From positions 12,337,501 through 12,398,500 of the forward strand of contig NC_092569.1 in NCBI RefSeq assembly GCF_037975245.1: a DNA stretch of 61,000 nt, in the 5' to 3' direction. Shown here piece by piece: positions 35,001 through 53,540 of the stretch. The position numbers were made by a program, and so were the translations under genes. The number at the start of each line of letters is the position of its first letter. The stretch's first letter is position 1. The stretch comes from Apostichopus japonicus (taxonomy: Eukaryota > Echinodermata > Holothuroidea > Aspidochirotida > Stichopodidae). A model generated the notes under the pieces. The model was not told the origin of the DNA. It searched no databases and worked only from the letters and a program-made list of their open reading frames with translations.

Positions 35001-35649
35001 AGACAAACCCAACCCAATCAACATCTTTGTTTCCGTACGTATAGGTTATAAAGCTATATACAACTATAAAAGTCAAAAGACACAGATATATCGTCAAATG
35101 CCTTTTTTTTGTGTACACTCACTGGCTGGCACATTCGCTCGCCGTCTTCATGGCCACTGCATATACGACTAGGCCTATCATGATACATGGACTGAATACA
35201 GTTTGAATTTATGATTATAAAACTAAAAGTATCGCAACTCCGAATGTACACAAACACCTCGTACATATATACATCGGCTACATGTATACAAATACAAATG
35301 CACTGTGTTTTATTGTGTTGTATACTATACACAGTACAATAGGCTACATTACATGTGTTGTGTAGAGCGGAGTCAAGCGAGTAAACAAACGACGGAGGAC
35401 TGCCTATAATGGGCGCAGTAGTTGAGAATAGTTGCTTCATTGTGTTAAGAACACTATATACTTTCGTTCATATATACCTACCAAAAGTTCTGGAAAGTTG
35501 CTAATGTGAATATCTTGAATTTGTTCGTGTTGATCATACTGATATCGACAGAGTATGGAGGGATCCATGTTGAATACTAAAGTATATCACGTGCTCACTG
35601 AGAGCCAATCAGAATCGAGGAAATAATTTCAGTGTCAGATCAGTTTGGG

Positions 35650-35752
35650 AAAAAAATCGCGACCCGGCCGGATAACGAACCCGGAACCTCCCGATTGCAA
35701 AGCCTCATTGCTTCAAATGCCAACGCCTTTATCCGATCGGCCACAGCACCGT
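35650..35752 (-). repeat. tRNA-derived SINE head or decayed tRNA
   Basis: The minus strand reads GGTGCTGTGGCCGATCGGAT then AAAGGCGTTGGC, an A-box-like region of Leu/Ser tRNA type. Then comes GGGTTCGTTATCCGG as a B-box/T-loop, followed by CGGGTCGC and T7. The acceptor stem does not pair well, so this is a SINE-type polymerase III head rather than a functional tRNA. The body probably continues to about 35560. Confidence 0.62.
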
Positions 35753-36443
35753 ATCTTAATTTTTACCTTTGAGATATATCGTGTTTTGAAAGTGTCTGGG
35801 AGCTGTCTCTTTGTAAAGCTATGATGTCACAGTGTCACTAAAATCTGAAACCTTTTAACTTCTCTTTATTTTTCTTTCACATTTCCAAGGTGGAAAATAA
35901 TAACATTGACACCCGCAATCAATGTCATCATTAGGTCATGTTAAGATGTCCGATCTTTTATATTCAACATGTGCAAAATCACCATTACATGAAATACACG
36001 TTGAAATGAAAAAAGAAAAAATAGAAAAGTAGGAAGCCCGTTGTGACTTGATGATGTCATATTTAGAATTGATCAAGTCATCAACATTGTGTTTGAATAC
36101 GTTCACATTAAAATTCGTGATATCTCCCAAAACAAATTACATCTTTCCCAGCTGTTTGTGGAAATATTCAAGAGATTTATGGCTGTCACTAAGACCAGTA
36201 ATGATGGTCGGTTTTGTGACTCCTTCTTTTGAAAGTGGCAAGGTTCGTCTTAAATGTTAAGGGTTTTTAAATCTCATAAGTGAGGAAATTTCGAGATTTT
36301 TCGGCCAAATAACACCATAGTTGTCTATCAAATATCATCAACTTAAAACTAAAAACTTAAAACTACAAAGAGATGAATTATGCTCATATCAGAAAGGAAT
36401 CATGTATTAAAAAAGTTAGACCAATTGTTTATGTCCTTGTCTA

Positions 36444-37564
<1,121 letters not shown>

Positions 37565-37627
37565 CTTCAAATGGAAGCAGGACACTTCGCCCAACAACCA
37601 TTTCGCCCAACTGCCATATCGCCCAAC

Positions 37628-37825
37628 CAGCCTGGTCATTTCGCCCAACCAGCCTGGTCATTTCGCCCAACCAGCCTGGTCATTTCGCCCAACCAGCCTG
37701 GTCATTTCGCCCAACCAGCCTGGTCATTTCGCCCAACCAGCCTGGTCATTTCGCCCAACCAGCCTGGTCATTTCGCCCAACCAGCCTGGTCATTTCGCCC
37801 AACCAGCCTGGTCATTTCGCCCAAC
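37628..37825 (+). repeat. 22-bp tandem array, left arm, 9 units
   Basis: Nine perfect copies of CAGCCTGGTCATTTCGCCCAAC. The absence of unit divergence points to recent homogenisation. The array reads open in several frames but encodes only a repeat peptide. Confidence 0.95.
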
Positions 37826-37844
37826 CTTGATTAAATATGATACT

Positions 37845-38165
37845 TCAAAAGGAAATGTTCGGGAATTCGGGGATACGAACCGAATATTAAGGAAACTTGA
37901 GGATGGATCAGTGTGTTAGTGGTTAGGTTTGATAGTAAACGTTCGAATATTCAGGAATATTAAGGAAACTTGAAGTCCTTTACTTTGTATAACTTTAGTA
38001 AGGAGAGGTTCGGGAATTTTTAACGTTACAGGATACGAACCGAATATTAAGGAATCTTGAGGATGGATCAGTGTTTTAGGGGTTAGGTTTGATAGTAAAC
38101 GTTCGGGAATTGTTAACGTTACGGGATACGAACCGAGTATTAAAGAAACTTGAAGTCGTGGTTTA
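37845..38165. repeat. Internal repeat of the foldback-like element
   Basis: GGATACGAACCGAATATTAA, GGATGGATCAGTGT and GGTTAGGTTTGATAGTAAAC recur with a period of about 170 bp, with partial copies in between. Confidence 0.8.
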
Positions 38166-38339
38166 ATTGATTCCATAATTGATTACATATAGTTCCTCAA
38201 ATATGCAAACGGCTCTTGTAAGGGCCACTCAATGCTCTAGAAAAAAAGACAACTATACAGTTCCTCAAACATGCAAAGGGCTCATTGCGTAACTTTTGTC
38301 AGACTACGATCGACATCGAACGGACATCACTTTATTAAC

Positions 38340-38555
38340 CTACCAATAATATAACCCAAAATAAATCAAATTACACTAGTGAAATAAAAACGGTTATATT
38401 ATTTCACATCGATTCCCCTTTGTTTGTATAATAATATAACTTCCATATAATAATAATATAACTTCCAATAATGTAACCCAAAATAAATCAAATTGAACTA
38501 GTGAAATAGAAACGGTTATATTATTTTCATGTTTTCTAAAAGTATTTGTACCAGA
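38340..38555. repeat. Second internal repeat of the foldback-like element
   Basis: ACCCAAAATAAATCAAATT..ACTAGTGAAATA and CGGTTATATTATTT occur twice here and again near 38990-39030. CATCGATTCCCCTTTGTTTG recurs at 38407 and 38832, on the two sides of the LINE tail. Confidence 0.75.
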
Positions 38556-38599
38556 GGTCATTGTCTTAAACTCCAAAAGTCACATAGTAGGATTAATAT

Positions 38600-38832
38600 T
38601 CGGCATAACTTTTTTCTAACAGGGTTGTGAATGAGTGGAATGGTTTGTCTGAGAAAGTTGTACTTGCAAGTAGTGTCAATGGGTTTAAGAATGCTTTGGA
38701 CAAGCACTTTAAGCATTGTAATCGGGTCTGAGTGTTAGTGTCTTTAGTTTTTTTTTCTCTCTCTCTATAGGGTCCTTGATGGGGACTTAAGTGTCCCTCC
38801 TGATCCTTTTTTTCTACTAAACTAAACTAAAC
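38600..38832 (+). mobile_element. Non-LTR retrotransposon 3' end (CR1/L2-like)
   Basis: Positions 38609-38731 encode LFSNRVVNEWNGLSEKVV then VNGFKNALDKHF and a stop, the usual C-terminus of CR1/L2-type RT proteins. The 3' UTR includes GGGTCCTTGATGGGGACT and ends in (CTAAA)n. It is a severely 5'-truncated copy nested in the foldback-like element. Confidence 0.8.
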
Positions 38833-39061
38833 ATCGATTCCCCTTTGTTTGTATAATAATATAACTTCCATTGTATGCGTAAACGCCTAAAGTAGTGTAA
38901 TCCTCCCATTATACCCGAAATAACTGCTCAGATTTCGATCGATATCGAGCGGACTTCACTTTATTTACCTATTACGAAGTAACCTAACCCAAAATAAATC
39001 AAATTGAACTAGTGGAATAGAAAAAGTAATATTATTCTGACTGAATATTAGTAAAAATAAG

Positions 39062-39205
39062 GTTGGGCGAAATGACCATGCTGGTTGGGCGAAATGACCA
39101 TGCTGGTTGGGCGAAATGACTATGATGGTTGGGCGAAATGACCATGCTGGTTGGGCGAAATGACCAGGTTGGTTGGGCGAAATGACCAGGCTGGTTGGGC
39201 GAAAT
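39062..39205 (-). repeat. 22-bp tandem array, right arm, 6 units
   Basis: Six units of GTTGGGCGAAATGACCATGCTG and close variants, the reverse complement of the left-arm unit. They are more diverged than the left arm. Confidence 0.95.
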
Positions 39206-39257
39206 GGCAGTTGGGCGAAATGGTTGTTGGGCGAAGTGACTAGAAAGCCTTCAAATG

Positions 39258-40706
39258 ATGTGTTTACAATGCATTTCAAATATAGCAAATGAGATATCAA
39301 TTTTTAGATGTCACCCAGGGGTATATATACACAATGGATTGACCTTAACATTTAAGTATGCAACGAGGAGCCGACGTCATTACCATTGTAACATTAAAAG
39401 AAAACGTAAGAAAACACACACAAAAAAACAAAAACAAAAAAACCCCAGAGGAAATGATTCGATTCTGTTTCTTCATGTTTGCTTTATAATTGTTACTTTC
39501 ATTGATATTGGAGACAACTTTGGGACCGACTTGGGATCGACTTTTGATATTCACTAGGGTGACACAACCACCCACCCACCCCTTCCCTCGAAAGTACACT
39601 CTATAGGAACAGTCAGATGGAAATTGGAATGGCTATACAGACTATAGGCTACATAAATTGCACTCAATTCTTTCTTTTGCTTGTTGACCTATTATAATAT
39701 ATTCTACCTACTGTTATCTTTTAAAACGCTTTCGTATGGTTACGATTAATCTTTCACAAACAAGTCTGTGAAGAACTTTACTTTATTACTTTTGTAATAC
39801 ATGAGTAAAGCTGGTATGCACCTGCACAAGGTTATACACTTCTGTAAATTTGTGACGTCATTCTGGCATAAGCGAGTTATTAATTGTCTTACAGGGAAAG
39901 CAATGTGCTTCCGTTAGGCCAGCGTATAGGTTTCAGTGATTAAAACCATAGCAACTATATCTATATAACAAAGTATATAGTGTAAAGACATCGAATATTA
40001 AAATGAAAACAACATGTATGCATGATAAAACAGCTTAGAAATATATGTATAGTTAGTGCGTACGATTCTAACAAGGTTAAAATAACACATAAAATGAATA
40101 AGCAATGAACTGAAGTTATATTAAAGGTTCTAAATGATCAGACTGTATGAATATTGCAGCACGGTAAATGAAATAATCCCGATATACAGTTGAATTCTGT
40201 GTTTCTGAACTTCGGAAAGATTTACGTATGGATCTCTGAGGTGTCTGCTGGATAAGGTTTATATACATGTACAGATGAAACCAGTCACCTGTAACTGGCT
40301 GAACTTTAGCCTATTGAAACAAATAGTTAACACATCCGTGCACAAAGTACAATTCAGTGACTTTAATATCAGTGGTCCTCTATGGGCGCCCTGCGGGTCC
40401 ATTCCGGCGCGAGCAAGATTCAATTTTATACCCGCGAAACTGCGAAAGGAGCATCGCCCCCACAATCTTGCAATAACAGGCTTAACTTCCACCCTATACG
40501 ATTGCGCAATCTAGGTGTAGTTAGTTTTATAGTGATGTTTTATTCTTACCGACCACTTTGTTCCAACGAATGAGTTTTTTTTATGGTCCTCGTAGGAAAT
40601 TAATGAAGATCCCTCGCTCTGTTGTCTGTTTCACAGAACATTTGAATGATTCATATCACTGCATTAAAATATGTAAAATAAAAATTGTCACCCTCCTCCC
40701 AACATT
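39258..40706. other. Intergenic and 3' flank of the fucosyltransferase; no gene seen
   Basis: Short plus- and minus-strand frames near 40260-40570 lack splice or domain support. No clear polyadenylation signal was spotted. Confidence 0.35.
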
Positions 40707-41933
40707 TCATTTCAAAAAGTTTGAATAATCTTTGACCCATTTGTGATGTCCACATTCGTTACAACCCCCTAGCCAATTTGGCCCATATGGGTCGAAGACT
40801 CGCTTTGATAAATCTTGTTTTTTTGCTTCCAGGAAGTCGATTAATCTACAAACACCGAAATCTGTAAGTGATGTTATATCTCTAATAGGGTTACATTTCA
40901 CTGTGCCATTGTTTTTCCATTGAAAATATGAATCATAGAGATCTTTATCCTTTGATACCCTTAGGATATAGTCTGCCAAATCCTTCAACGAATCAAAATC
41001 GTCAGCGTGAATGAACGAATTAGACGGAGCCTGTCGTTCGTAATCCACTTTTGGGGCACCTATTACAACAGGAATAGCTTTAAAGAGAGAGACAACATTC
41101 CAAAATTTTTCTGTAATATAACCCCCACAACAACTATTTTCGAATGCAGCAATAAATTTGTACTTTCTGAAAACCCTTGTGCAGTTCACCCAAGATTGCT
41201 TAGGACAGGATATTTCACCACAACCCCCGTACATGTCGATTGGTATGTAGTTTCCAAGATCATGTACGGCATCCGATCTCCTCCACATTGGGGTACTACA
41301 ATGACTTGAGACCCACGCCATCAAATGTTCCTTCTGATAGAAATTTGACTCGAACTTTAAAGCTGTTTTTTCCTCACCGGTGAAGGGAGAGAAAGCTCCA
41401 TATGGGATATAAATATCAGATTTGGGATGATACGTAGAACTGATGTTAAAATGAATATCACTCATTTCTATGGGTGGAATAAACTTCCTGGAAGTAAACG
41501 CACTCTCCTCGGTTGCAAATACCCACAGTTGATTACGTTGCCTTCTCTTCGCAAGTTCCTGCCAAATGTCAATGTCACCAATTATCCCCGAGAAAATCAA
41601 TACATCTGCTCGTAGTTGAGTATAACCAGATTCATAGGTAGCTTTTTCAATTCGGACCGATGAATTTTCAATCCGTAGTTCGCAAGTAACGATTCTTGGA
41701 AGTATTAATTTATTTGCCCAAAAGACCGAAGTGGCGACTACGGCTACTCGGTATTGCACATCAGCACCTTCGACATGCGTTTGTAAACCCCTTGACATAA
41801 CATCTCTTTGAAGAGGGATTGTTGAGTCATACAATAATTTACCGTCCATCGTTAATAAACCGAAGCAAGTTATCGAAACTGTTAAGAACATAACCAAGAC
41901 ACAAGCAATTAAGATATTTTTGGTGTTTGCCAT
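40707..41933 (-). CDS. Alpha-1,3-fucosyltransferase (GT10 family), single exon
   Basis: The 408-aa type II Golgi protein transfers fucose from GDP-fucose to N-acetylglucosamine-containing glycans. The start is the ATG at 41931-41933; the reading frame extends only three codons further, without another ATG. Residues about 6-27 are a signal anchor (NILIACVLVMFLTVSITC). The stem and N-terminal half are followed by HLMAWVSSHCSTPMWR, and then the GT10 core: YKFIAAFENSCCGGYITEKF, then FKAIPVVIGAPKVDYERQAP and SFIHADDFDSLKDLADYI. These include the fucosyltransferase signature and donor-binding Glu/Lys (ITEK). Several N-glycosylation sequons are present (NSS, NIS, NCT, NGT). Length and intronless structure fit the family. 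Which linkage or acceptor it prefers cannot be told. Confidence 0.95.
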   Translation of the reverse strand: MANTKNILIACVLVMFLTVSITCFGLLTMDGKLLYDSTIPLQRDVMSRGLQTHVEGADVQYRVAVVATSVFWANKLILPRIVTCELRIENSSVRIEKATYESGYTQLRADVLIFSGIIGDIDIWQELAKRRQRNQLWVFATEESAFTSRKFIPPIEMSDIHFNISSTYHPKSDIYIPYGAFSPFTGEEKTALKFESNFYQKEHLMAWVSSHCSTPMWRRSDAVHDLGNYIPIDMYGGCGEISCPKQSWVNCTRVFRKYKFIAAFENSCCGGYITEKFWNVVSLFKAIPVVIGAPKVDYERQAPSNSFIHADDFDSLKDLADYILRVSKDKDLYDSYFQWKNNGTVKCNPIRDITSLTDFGVCRLIDFLEAKKQDLSKRVFDPYGPNWLGGCNECGHHKWVKDYSNFLK

Positions 41934-44618
<2,685 letters not shown>

Positions 44619-44848
44619 TTACACTACCAGTCCAGGCAACTCATAAACAACTTTTGGGTAAAATTCCCAGGCATCAAGGCATGCCTTTTGGAATTCCAGA
44701 TTAAACACATACAATGATTTGAAGCACACACCAATGGCCTTCATAAATGTCCTCTGAGGTAGGGCATGTCTCTCGATGATCACAAATAACTGCTGAGGAT
44801 GTATTTTGCCTTCTCTAAGAAGTAACACATATGGCCGCTGAGGCTTTT
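44619..44848 (-). CDS. Probable last exon of an unrecognised gene
   Basis: The acceptor GCAAAATATTTCAG precedes an exon that begins in phase 1 and ends at TAA. It encodes KPQRPYVLLLREGKIHPQQL, then FVIIERHALPQRTFMKAIGV, then CFKSLYVFNLEF and DAWEFYPKVVYELPG. The pattern (xPYVLxL...FVIIExxALP...VCFKxxYVFxLxxxKxC...WEFxxKVVY) looks like the C-terminus of a family of uncharacterised multi-exon animal proteins that I can recall only in general terms. A dispersed repeat abuts the intron side. Upstream exons were not firmly linked. Confidence 0.5.
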
Positions 44849-44871
44849 CTGAAATATTTTGCAAATAATCC

Positions 44872-45030
44872 AGGGGCGTAGCCGGGATTTTTAAAGTTGT
44901 AGGCACGACTATCTGAGCGGAGCGCCACCATCGGTTTTACAAATTCCCAGATGGCCGGAAACGGCCCTTCCCGAGTGTTCATTCTGGTTCCCTGGCCTCT
45001 TGCTAACTTGAGACACCTCATTCAATATCA
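44872..45030 (+). repeat. Dispersed repeat with CGTAGCCGGGATTT end, copy 2
   Basis: It begins CAGGGGCGTAGCCGGGATTT and shares long identical stretches with the complement of 20330-20541. It lies only about 25 bp from the acceptor of the exon at 44619-44848. Confidence 0.8.
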
Positions 45031-45169
45031 CTTTTAAACCCCCAAAACAAACGAGCTATAATAGTACGTAATGATACCCAATTCTGAGTTTACAAGCGCA
45101 AATATGAATGTGTGAATGTTGAGAAATAATAGTGAAATGTAGGCTCAACCCTAGTTAGCGTAAGTACTT

Positions 45170-45303
45170 ACACTTTGATGAAAATGACGCCGATGTAGAA
45201 CATCGTGAATGAACCCAAGAGAAGTTGGTATCGAAAAGGCTGTTTAGGAACTTCGACGGCGATCGTGACAACAACAGGCAACAAAGTTATTGCAGCTCTA
45301 TAA
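45170..45303 (-). CDS. Candidate exon with transmembrane segments
   Basis: After an acceptor-like TACTTTATAG, the minus strand encodes AAITLLPVVVTIAVEVPKQP then FRYQLLLGSFTMFYIGVIFI, two hydrophobic stretches around a polar turn. It reaches AAA-GTGTAAG, which is either a donor or the stop of this frame. The codon pattern looks protein-like, but I cannot name a family. Confidence 0.35.
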
Positions 45304-46627
45304 AGTATGTTAATCAACGATAGGCTTATTTGACTGTGGAATGTTTCTCAACTGAAATATTATCTGCGTAAACGGGTTCTTAACTAGATGTTAAAAAACT
45401 GACAAGGTCGGATCCTAGTCTTTTTCGGCGGGTAGAGTGTTGAATGAAACGGCACGCGATAGAAATGACAGCCTAGATGACAGAAGAATAGGCCACTTAA
45501 TTTAGCCATATTCTTGCTACTTTCATTTCAATAGTTTTTCCTGTCTAGATTCTTAAACTCGTCCAGCAAGTTTATGGATTTGAATTATGGGTGTTTTTAT
45601 AAAAAAATATATAACTTGGCCAAAAATGTGTAGGCCCGGGCCTACAGTGCTACATACTGGCTACGCACTGTAGGCCCTTCTATTTTATGTCTGTCATAAT
45701 AAGAAAAAAGACCTGTGGTACATTACGCCCTGTCCACTGATTACTATGCATGATATCTGCACCAAAAACAACAGGGACCACCCTTGGGTTAATGGTTATA
45801 ATCATACCTAGTATCAACTCAAACATAAATTGATTTTTTTCAGATTTTGTGTTTACATGCTTATTTCAGAAATATTCTCATTTGGCCACGCCAATCATCA
45901 ATATTTAATTAGCAAACCCAAAATGGCAGTGAAAACATAGTGATGATGGTCCCAAGGCTCCACACCAAATATTAAGTAAATGTCAGCTACTTGGAATTGC
46001 CTTGTTTTAAGTTTAGCACATTAAGCCCCCCACCTCCCCCCCCCCCAATTCCTATACAAGATATCTTCACTGCAAACAACAGGGAACACCATTCTGCTAT
46101 GTATCAACTCAAAATAATGTAGGATTCTTGACATATCATGTATACAAGGAAACATCTCACGCACAGGACATCACCATTAAAAAAGAAAGCCCAAGTGTTG
46201 GAAAACAATGTTCTTCAACGATATAATTTCTCCATTAAAAACATTCATCTTAAAAATCAGTACCTTTGACAAATTTACCCTCTACCAGGATTTAAGTAGT
46301 TGGTAACAATTCTTCATTCCATTAAGATCAAATATATCTGCATCAAATGTTTGCATAGTATCCCAAACACAAACTGACATAATAACAAATGTGGTGGGCA
46401 TAAGGTCAGGCAAACTTACACAATGGAAGTCTACGAAAGCCGCACATGATTCCTTTACATATAGTTGTTGCATCTCCCAGGAACAAGTTTGCCAACTGCA
46501 TACTTAAGTTAAAGTTAGGCCTAAAGTACAGGTAGGCATGGCCGCACTAACATTTACATCGTCCTCGTCCTCGAAAGGGACTTTTATTGTGCTCATTTAT
46601 ATTTTTCTTCTCTCAAGAATGACAAAA

Positions 46628-46939
46628 TTAAATACAAATAAAAACATACATAGATACATAAGTTACATGCTTTGTTAGTAATAATGATAACATATTTTTA
46701 CATAAATATAACAAAAAACAATCGAAGAATGTTTGGTTACCTTTCATAAAGGCAACCAAAATGTTAATAAGTGCAAAAAAGTTATACCATGGTAGCCAGA
46801 ACTTTTCCCATTTATCTTCAGTCATGTTGCTTGAAAGAGTATATATTTTTTTGCACCAAGCAAAATAATCTTTCAGAAAATGATTCATGTTATTGACTGA
46901 AGGACTTGTCTTCTTCAATTTTTGAAAGAAAGATGACAT
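46628..46939 (-). CDS. Candidate exon, unknown protein
   Basis: A frame of about 100 codons opens with ATG (MSSFFQKLKKTSPSVNNMNH) and includes FLKDYFAWCKKIYTLSSNMT then EDKWEKFWLPWYNFFALINI. A donor-like sequence ATGAAAG|GTAACC lies at about 46743. The amphipathic and aromatic composition is protein-like. It may belong to the same transcript as the exon at 44619-44848, but this is not shown. Confidence 0.35.
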   Translation of the reverse strand: MSSFFQKLKKTSPSVNNMNHFLKDYFAWCKKIYTLSSNMTEDKWEKFWLPWYNFFALINILVAFMKGNQTFFDCFLLYLCKNMLSLLLTKHVTYVSMYVFICI

Positions 46940-47636
46940 ATTTTACCAAAATTATTATATGGTTAAAGATTTTATCAAACTTCCCACCAAGTAAAATCGA
47001 TTTAGGATTTAAGACAAAAAAAAAAATTGATGTAGGAAAGTGACTCGGGCTAGCCAAGATTTTGTAAAATCATTGAACATTGAAATAATTCTTTCTTTCC
47101 ACACATAAAGTAGCAATGTACTGTATAGCACTAAGCACACCAGTCACAGTTGCCACAAGTTCCTGTTATTGTTATGGAACTTGTGCTTAATTGTAGAATG
47201 CCCGCCACCTTTTGAATCTCACACATTATGACCGGAAGTCCTTATAGTAAGCAATTGCTCCGGCAATTGATATCGTAGGAACAATAATGAATCTGAAGAT
47301 TAATGACTCAACAAAGGTAGCTAGGTCAATTACAAACAGTAGGCCTACACCATCATTAGTTACAACGCAAGGCTGGGATGTAATTGATGAACAATGGACC
47401 CTGTGGTATGGCCTAATCAGATCAACCTACACGTGTTAAACTCTTTGTATCCTATAGGCTGTAAATATTTACACAGCAAACTGATCCTAACTTAGTGCTA
47501 TAGAAATAGAACAGGCTATTGTTAGTAGTGTAGTAGTGCACTATACAAATGCTACAAAAAGGACCTAGTATATGCCTGTCGTGTTATGGCTAATATCTTT
47601 CACCAACGGTAGCTTACCCTTCGGTTTCTCTTTCAC

Positions 47637-47825
47637 TTAAGAAGTTATTCTTTTGCTATCTGAGGAAAGAGCTCGTCTCTGTTTTGAGATTTCGGTAAAA
47701 TACTGGTAACATTTTTTATTGCATTCTCCTCTGTCTCTTAGGCTATACCCATAACACACTTTGTTTGCAGTGTCCAAGACTTTTCCGAATTCTTTTAACG
47801 AAATCAAGTCACGACCTTTCATGTA
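47637..47825 (-). CDS. Candidate exon or short ORF, unknown protein
   Basis: After an acceptor-like TTTGTTTCGCAG, the frame reads MKGRDLISLKEFGKVLDTAN then KVCYGYSLRDRGECNKKCYQ. It stops before a donor-like GAAGG|GTAAGC, so it is either terminal coding sequence or a non-coding transcript exon. No family is recognised. Confidence 0.25.
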   Translation of the reverse strand, partial: YMKGRDLISLKEFGKVLDTANKVCYGYSLRDRGECNKKCYQYFTEISKQRRALSSDSKRITS

Positions 47826-47829
47826 TTAC

Positions 47830-49493
47830 ATCTATTACTGCGAAACAAAGTATCTATGTTAATGATATTTCATGTAACTTATCATCTAATGTATTTATGT
47901 GATCTAATGTATCTACATTTAATGTATCTTATCATAAGCTTTGACAAACACAAAGAACTTAATCGCTCTTTCATCGCTGTGGAGCTCAGATTTTTTATTG
48001 TTTAATGTCAGGGGGTAGGGGGCGGGCGGAGCAGGGTCACAGGGTTCCATGCAGCCAAGGTTTGTGAAAACTGAAAAAAAAAACATCAGAAGAGACCTTT
48101 CCATAAATGAGAAGTGTATGTTTTGTTGATGAAAGGACCCTTCCATATTTTTGTAATGGGAAAGGTGCCCTTTTGTGGAGAAGTGTATCAGAGAGTGTAA
48201 CTAAACCAGTCTGATATGTTACTGAAGAATGCACAGACCCATTATTTGTCGGTAAGGTTAATTGAGATAAGTTTGTCTCCCTGCCCCCACCCCCCCCCAT
48301 CACCTCCAGTGAGCCATCTTCGGCCTGCACGCCGTGACTGGTTGCATTTTCTGAATATAGCTTAGGATAGCTAGGATAGGATAGGATTGGAAACAGACAG
48401 CTGCGAGCAACATTCATAAAGTAATAATTAATTAATTAATTAATTACTTAAAGAATGTCTATCAACTGAGGCTTCAGTGCGACAGGTTGTTCCTGTACCT
48501 TTTCATGCTCAATTCCGAAATACCTGCTAGGTTTTGCCCCCCCCCCCCACATCTTTTAATTTTTTTTTTTGGGTTTCTGACAATCAGATAAATCATTGTC
48601 GTCTATATACCACTGCCATATCACGTGCATTAGTTAAAATGAGTAAAGAAAACGAAGCAGTGAGTTGCATTAATAATCCTATCAAATGTATGGGGTGTAT
48701 TGTGAACAAATACCCCGTCACCCCCTTCACCCCCCCGCACGCAAAAAAAAAGAAAGCAAGGAACTACACATCATCCGCTGTATACTTCACAAATATCATG
48801 TACATTATTGCTTAATGTACGTATATACATTATACATGCTTTGAAATATAATATAAGAGAAAATGAGCAGCTACGTAAATTTTGCCGGTGCGGCCAACGA
48901 CACCTCGTGCCCTCTAAAACAAGTGACACCCACCTTCCGGTGAAGACTATATCGTTAGCTGGCGAAGTGGCTGGTAATGCTATTAAACGTGCAGTCAGTT
49001 AACCAATTGGACCCCATGTACACTAGTTAATTACATGCTTATATCATTTAGAGATCCAGATGTCCCCAGATGGCCCCACTCCTTTAACATATACCTTCGG
49101 AGCCACCGAAAGGACTGTTGAGGCATCTCATAATACCCACCAAACTAACAACTCGGAACGGAAGCCTGAAAGTGCCATAGTATTCTGGTAACACGAGGTG
49201 CCAAATATAGCAATTTGTCTCATCCCAGCTCCCCCACCCCACCCCACCCCACCCCACCCCACCCCACCCCACCCCACCCTGGTTGGGTTCGTGTTGAAGT
49301 CAGCTCTTCCCTGGGGTCCCATTTGTATTGCCACACATGCATGGCCCATGTTAGTCCTTGTTTTGATCCTTAAAACACATGCTTTAAAAAAAAAATACTT
49401 CAAGTAACAACAGTTACAGGACAGAATATTTACAAAGATCGACGAGTGTTGATATCTTCAAAAGATTCCAACTAAAAGTAAACATCTATAAAG
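47830..49493. other. Intergenic and 3' flank of the fibrinogen-related gene
   Basis: Contains (TAAT)n near 48427-48446, mono-C runs near 48539 and 48721, and the ACCCC repeat at 49230-49280. No gene is seen on either strand. Confidence 0.45.
49230..49280. repeat. (ACCCC)n pentanucleotide microsatellite
   Basis: About ten copies of CACCC on the plus strand. The minus strand, which is the sense strand of the adjacent gene, carries GGGTG repeats with G-quadruplex potential. They start about 215 bp past the stop codon of the complete fibrinogen-related gene. Confidence 0.93.
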
Positions 49494-53220
<3,727 letters not shown>

Positions 53221-53540
53221 CTTATGTTCAGTGTGTAACTTGTCTGACAGTCTTAACACTATTGAAACCTATTCAATGAACTAAGAAGTATCTGTGATAG
53301 CGATACGAACAATTCCATGTGAATCACGATCTGAGTGTGCTTGTTCGCCTCTTGTTTCTAACTTCAGATAGTACGATCAACCAGTTATTATCATTTAATA
53401 TTGCGTTCAAGTCACAATTTCCAAACTTTGCAATAATACTTTTGATCGACAAGACCACCTGCTTGTTTTTAGTTTTTCGAAGGAAATCAATTCACGAAGC
53501 TCAGTTACTCGTAGTGGTAAAGAATGTTATCGATTAATTT
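53221..53540 (-). promoter_or_regulatory. Upstream flank of the complete fibrinogen-related gene
   Basis: 5' region of the exon-1 ATG, almost unchanged between the two duplicates. No TATA box is evident near a plausible start. The assignment as promoter rests on position only. Confidence 0.35.

Larger units (their letters stand above)
37574..39248. mobile_element. Foldback-like element with 22-bp tandem-repeat inverted arms
   Basis: The left arm (37583-37830) has CACTTCGCCCAACAACCATT, then nine units of CAGCCTGGTCATTTCGCCCAAC. The right arm (39060-39239) has six units of the reverse complement and ends with the exact mirror of the left start. CTTCAAATG flanks both ends (37565-37573 and 39249-39257). 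The middle holds other internal repeats and a LINE tail. This architecture matches foldback/TU-type elements known from flies and sea urchins. No transposase is present. Confidence 0.82.

Noticed and set aside
35658-35752. Functional tRNA gene
   Set aside because: A and B boxes are present, but the acceptor and anticodon stems pair poorly. It fits a SINE head better.
37628-37825. CRISPR-like appearance of short regular repeats
   Set aside because: The 22-bp units are directly adjacent with no variable spacers, and the DNA is from an animal.
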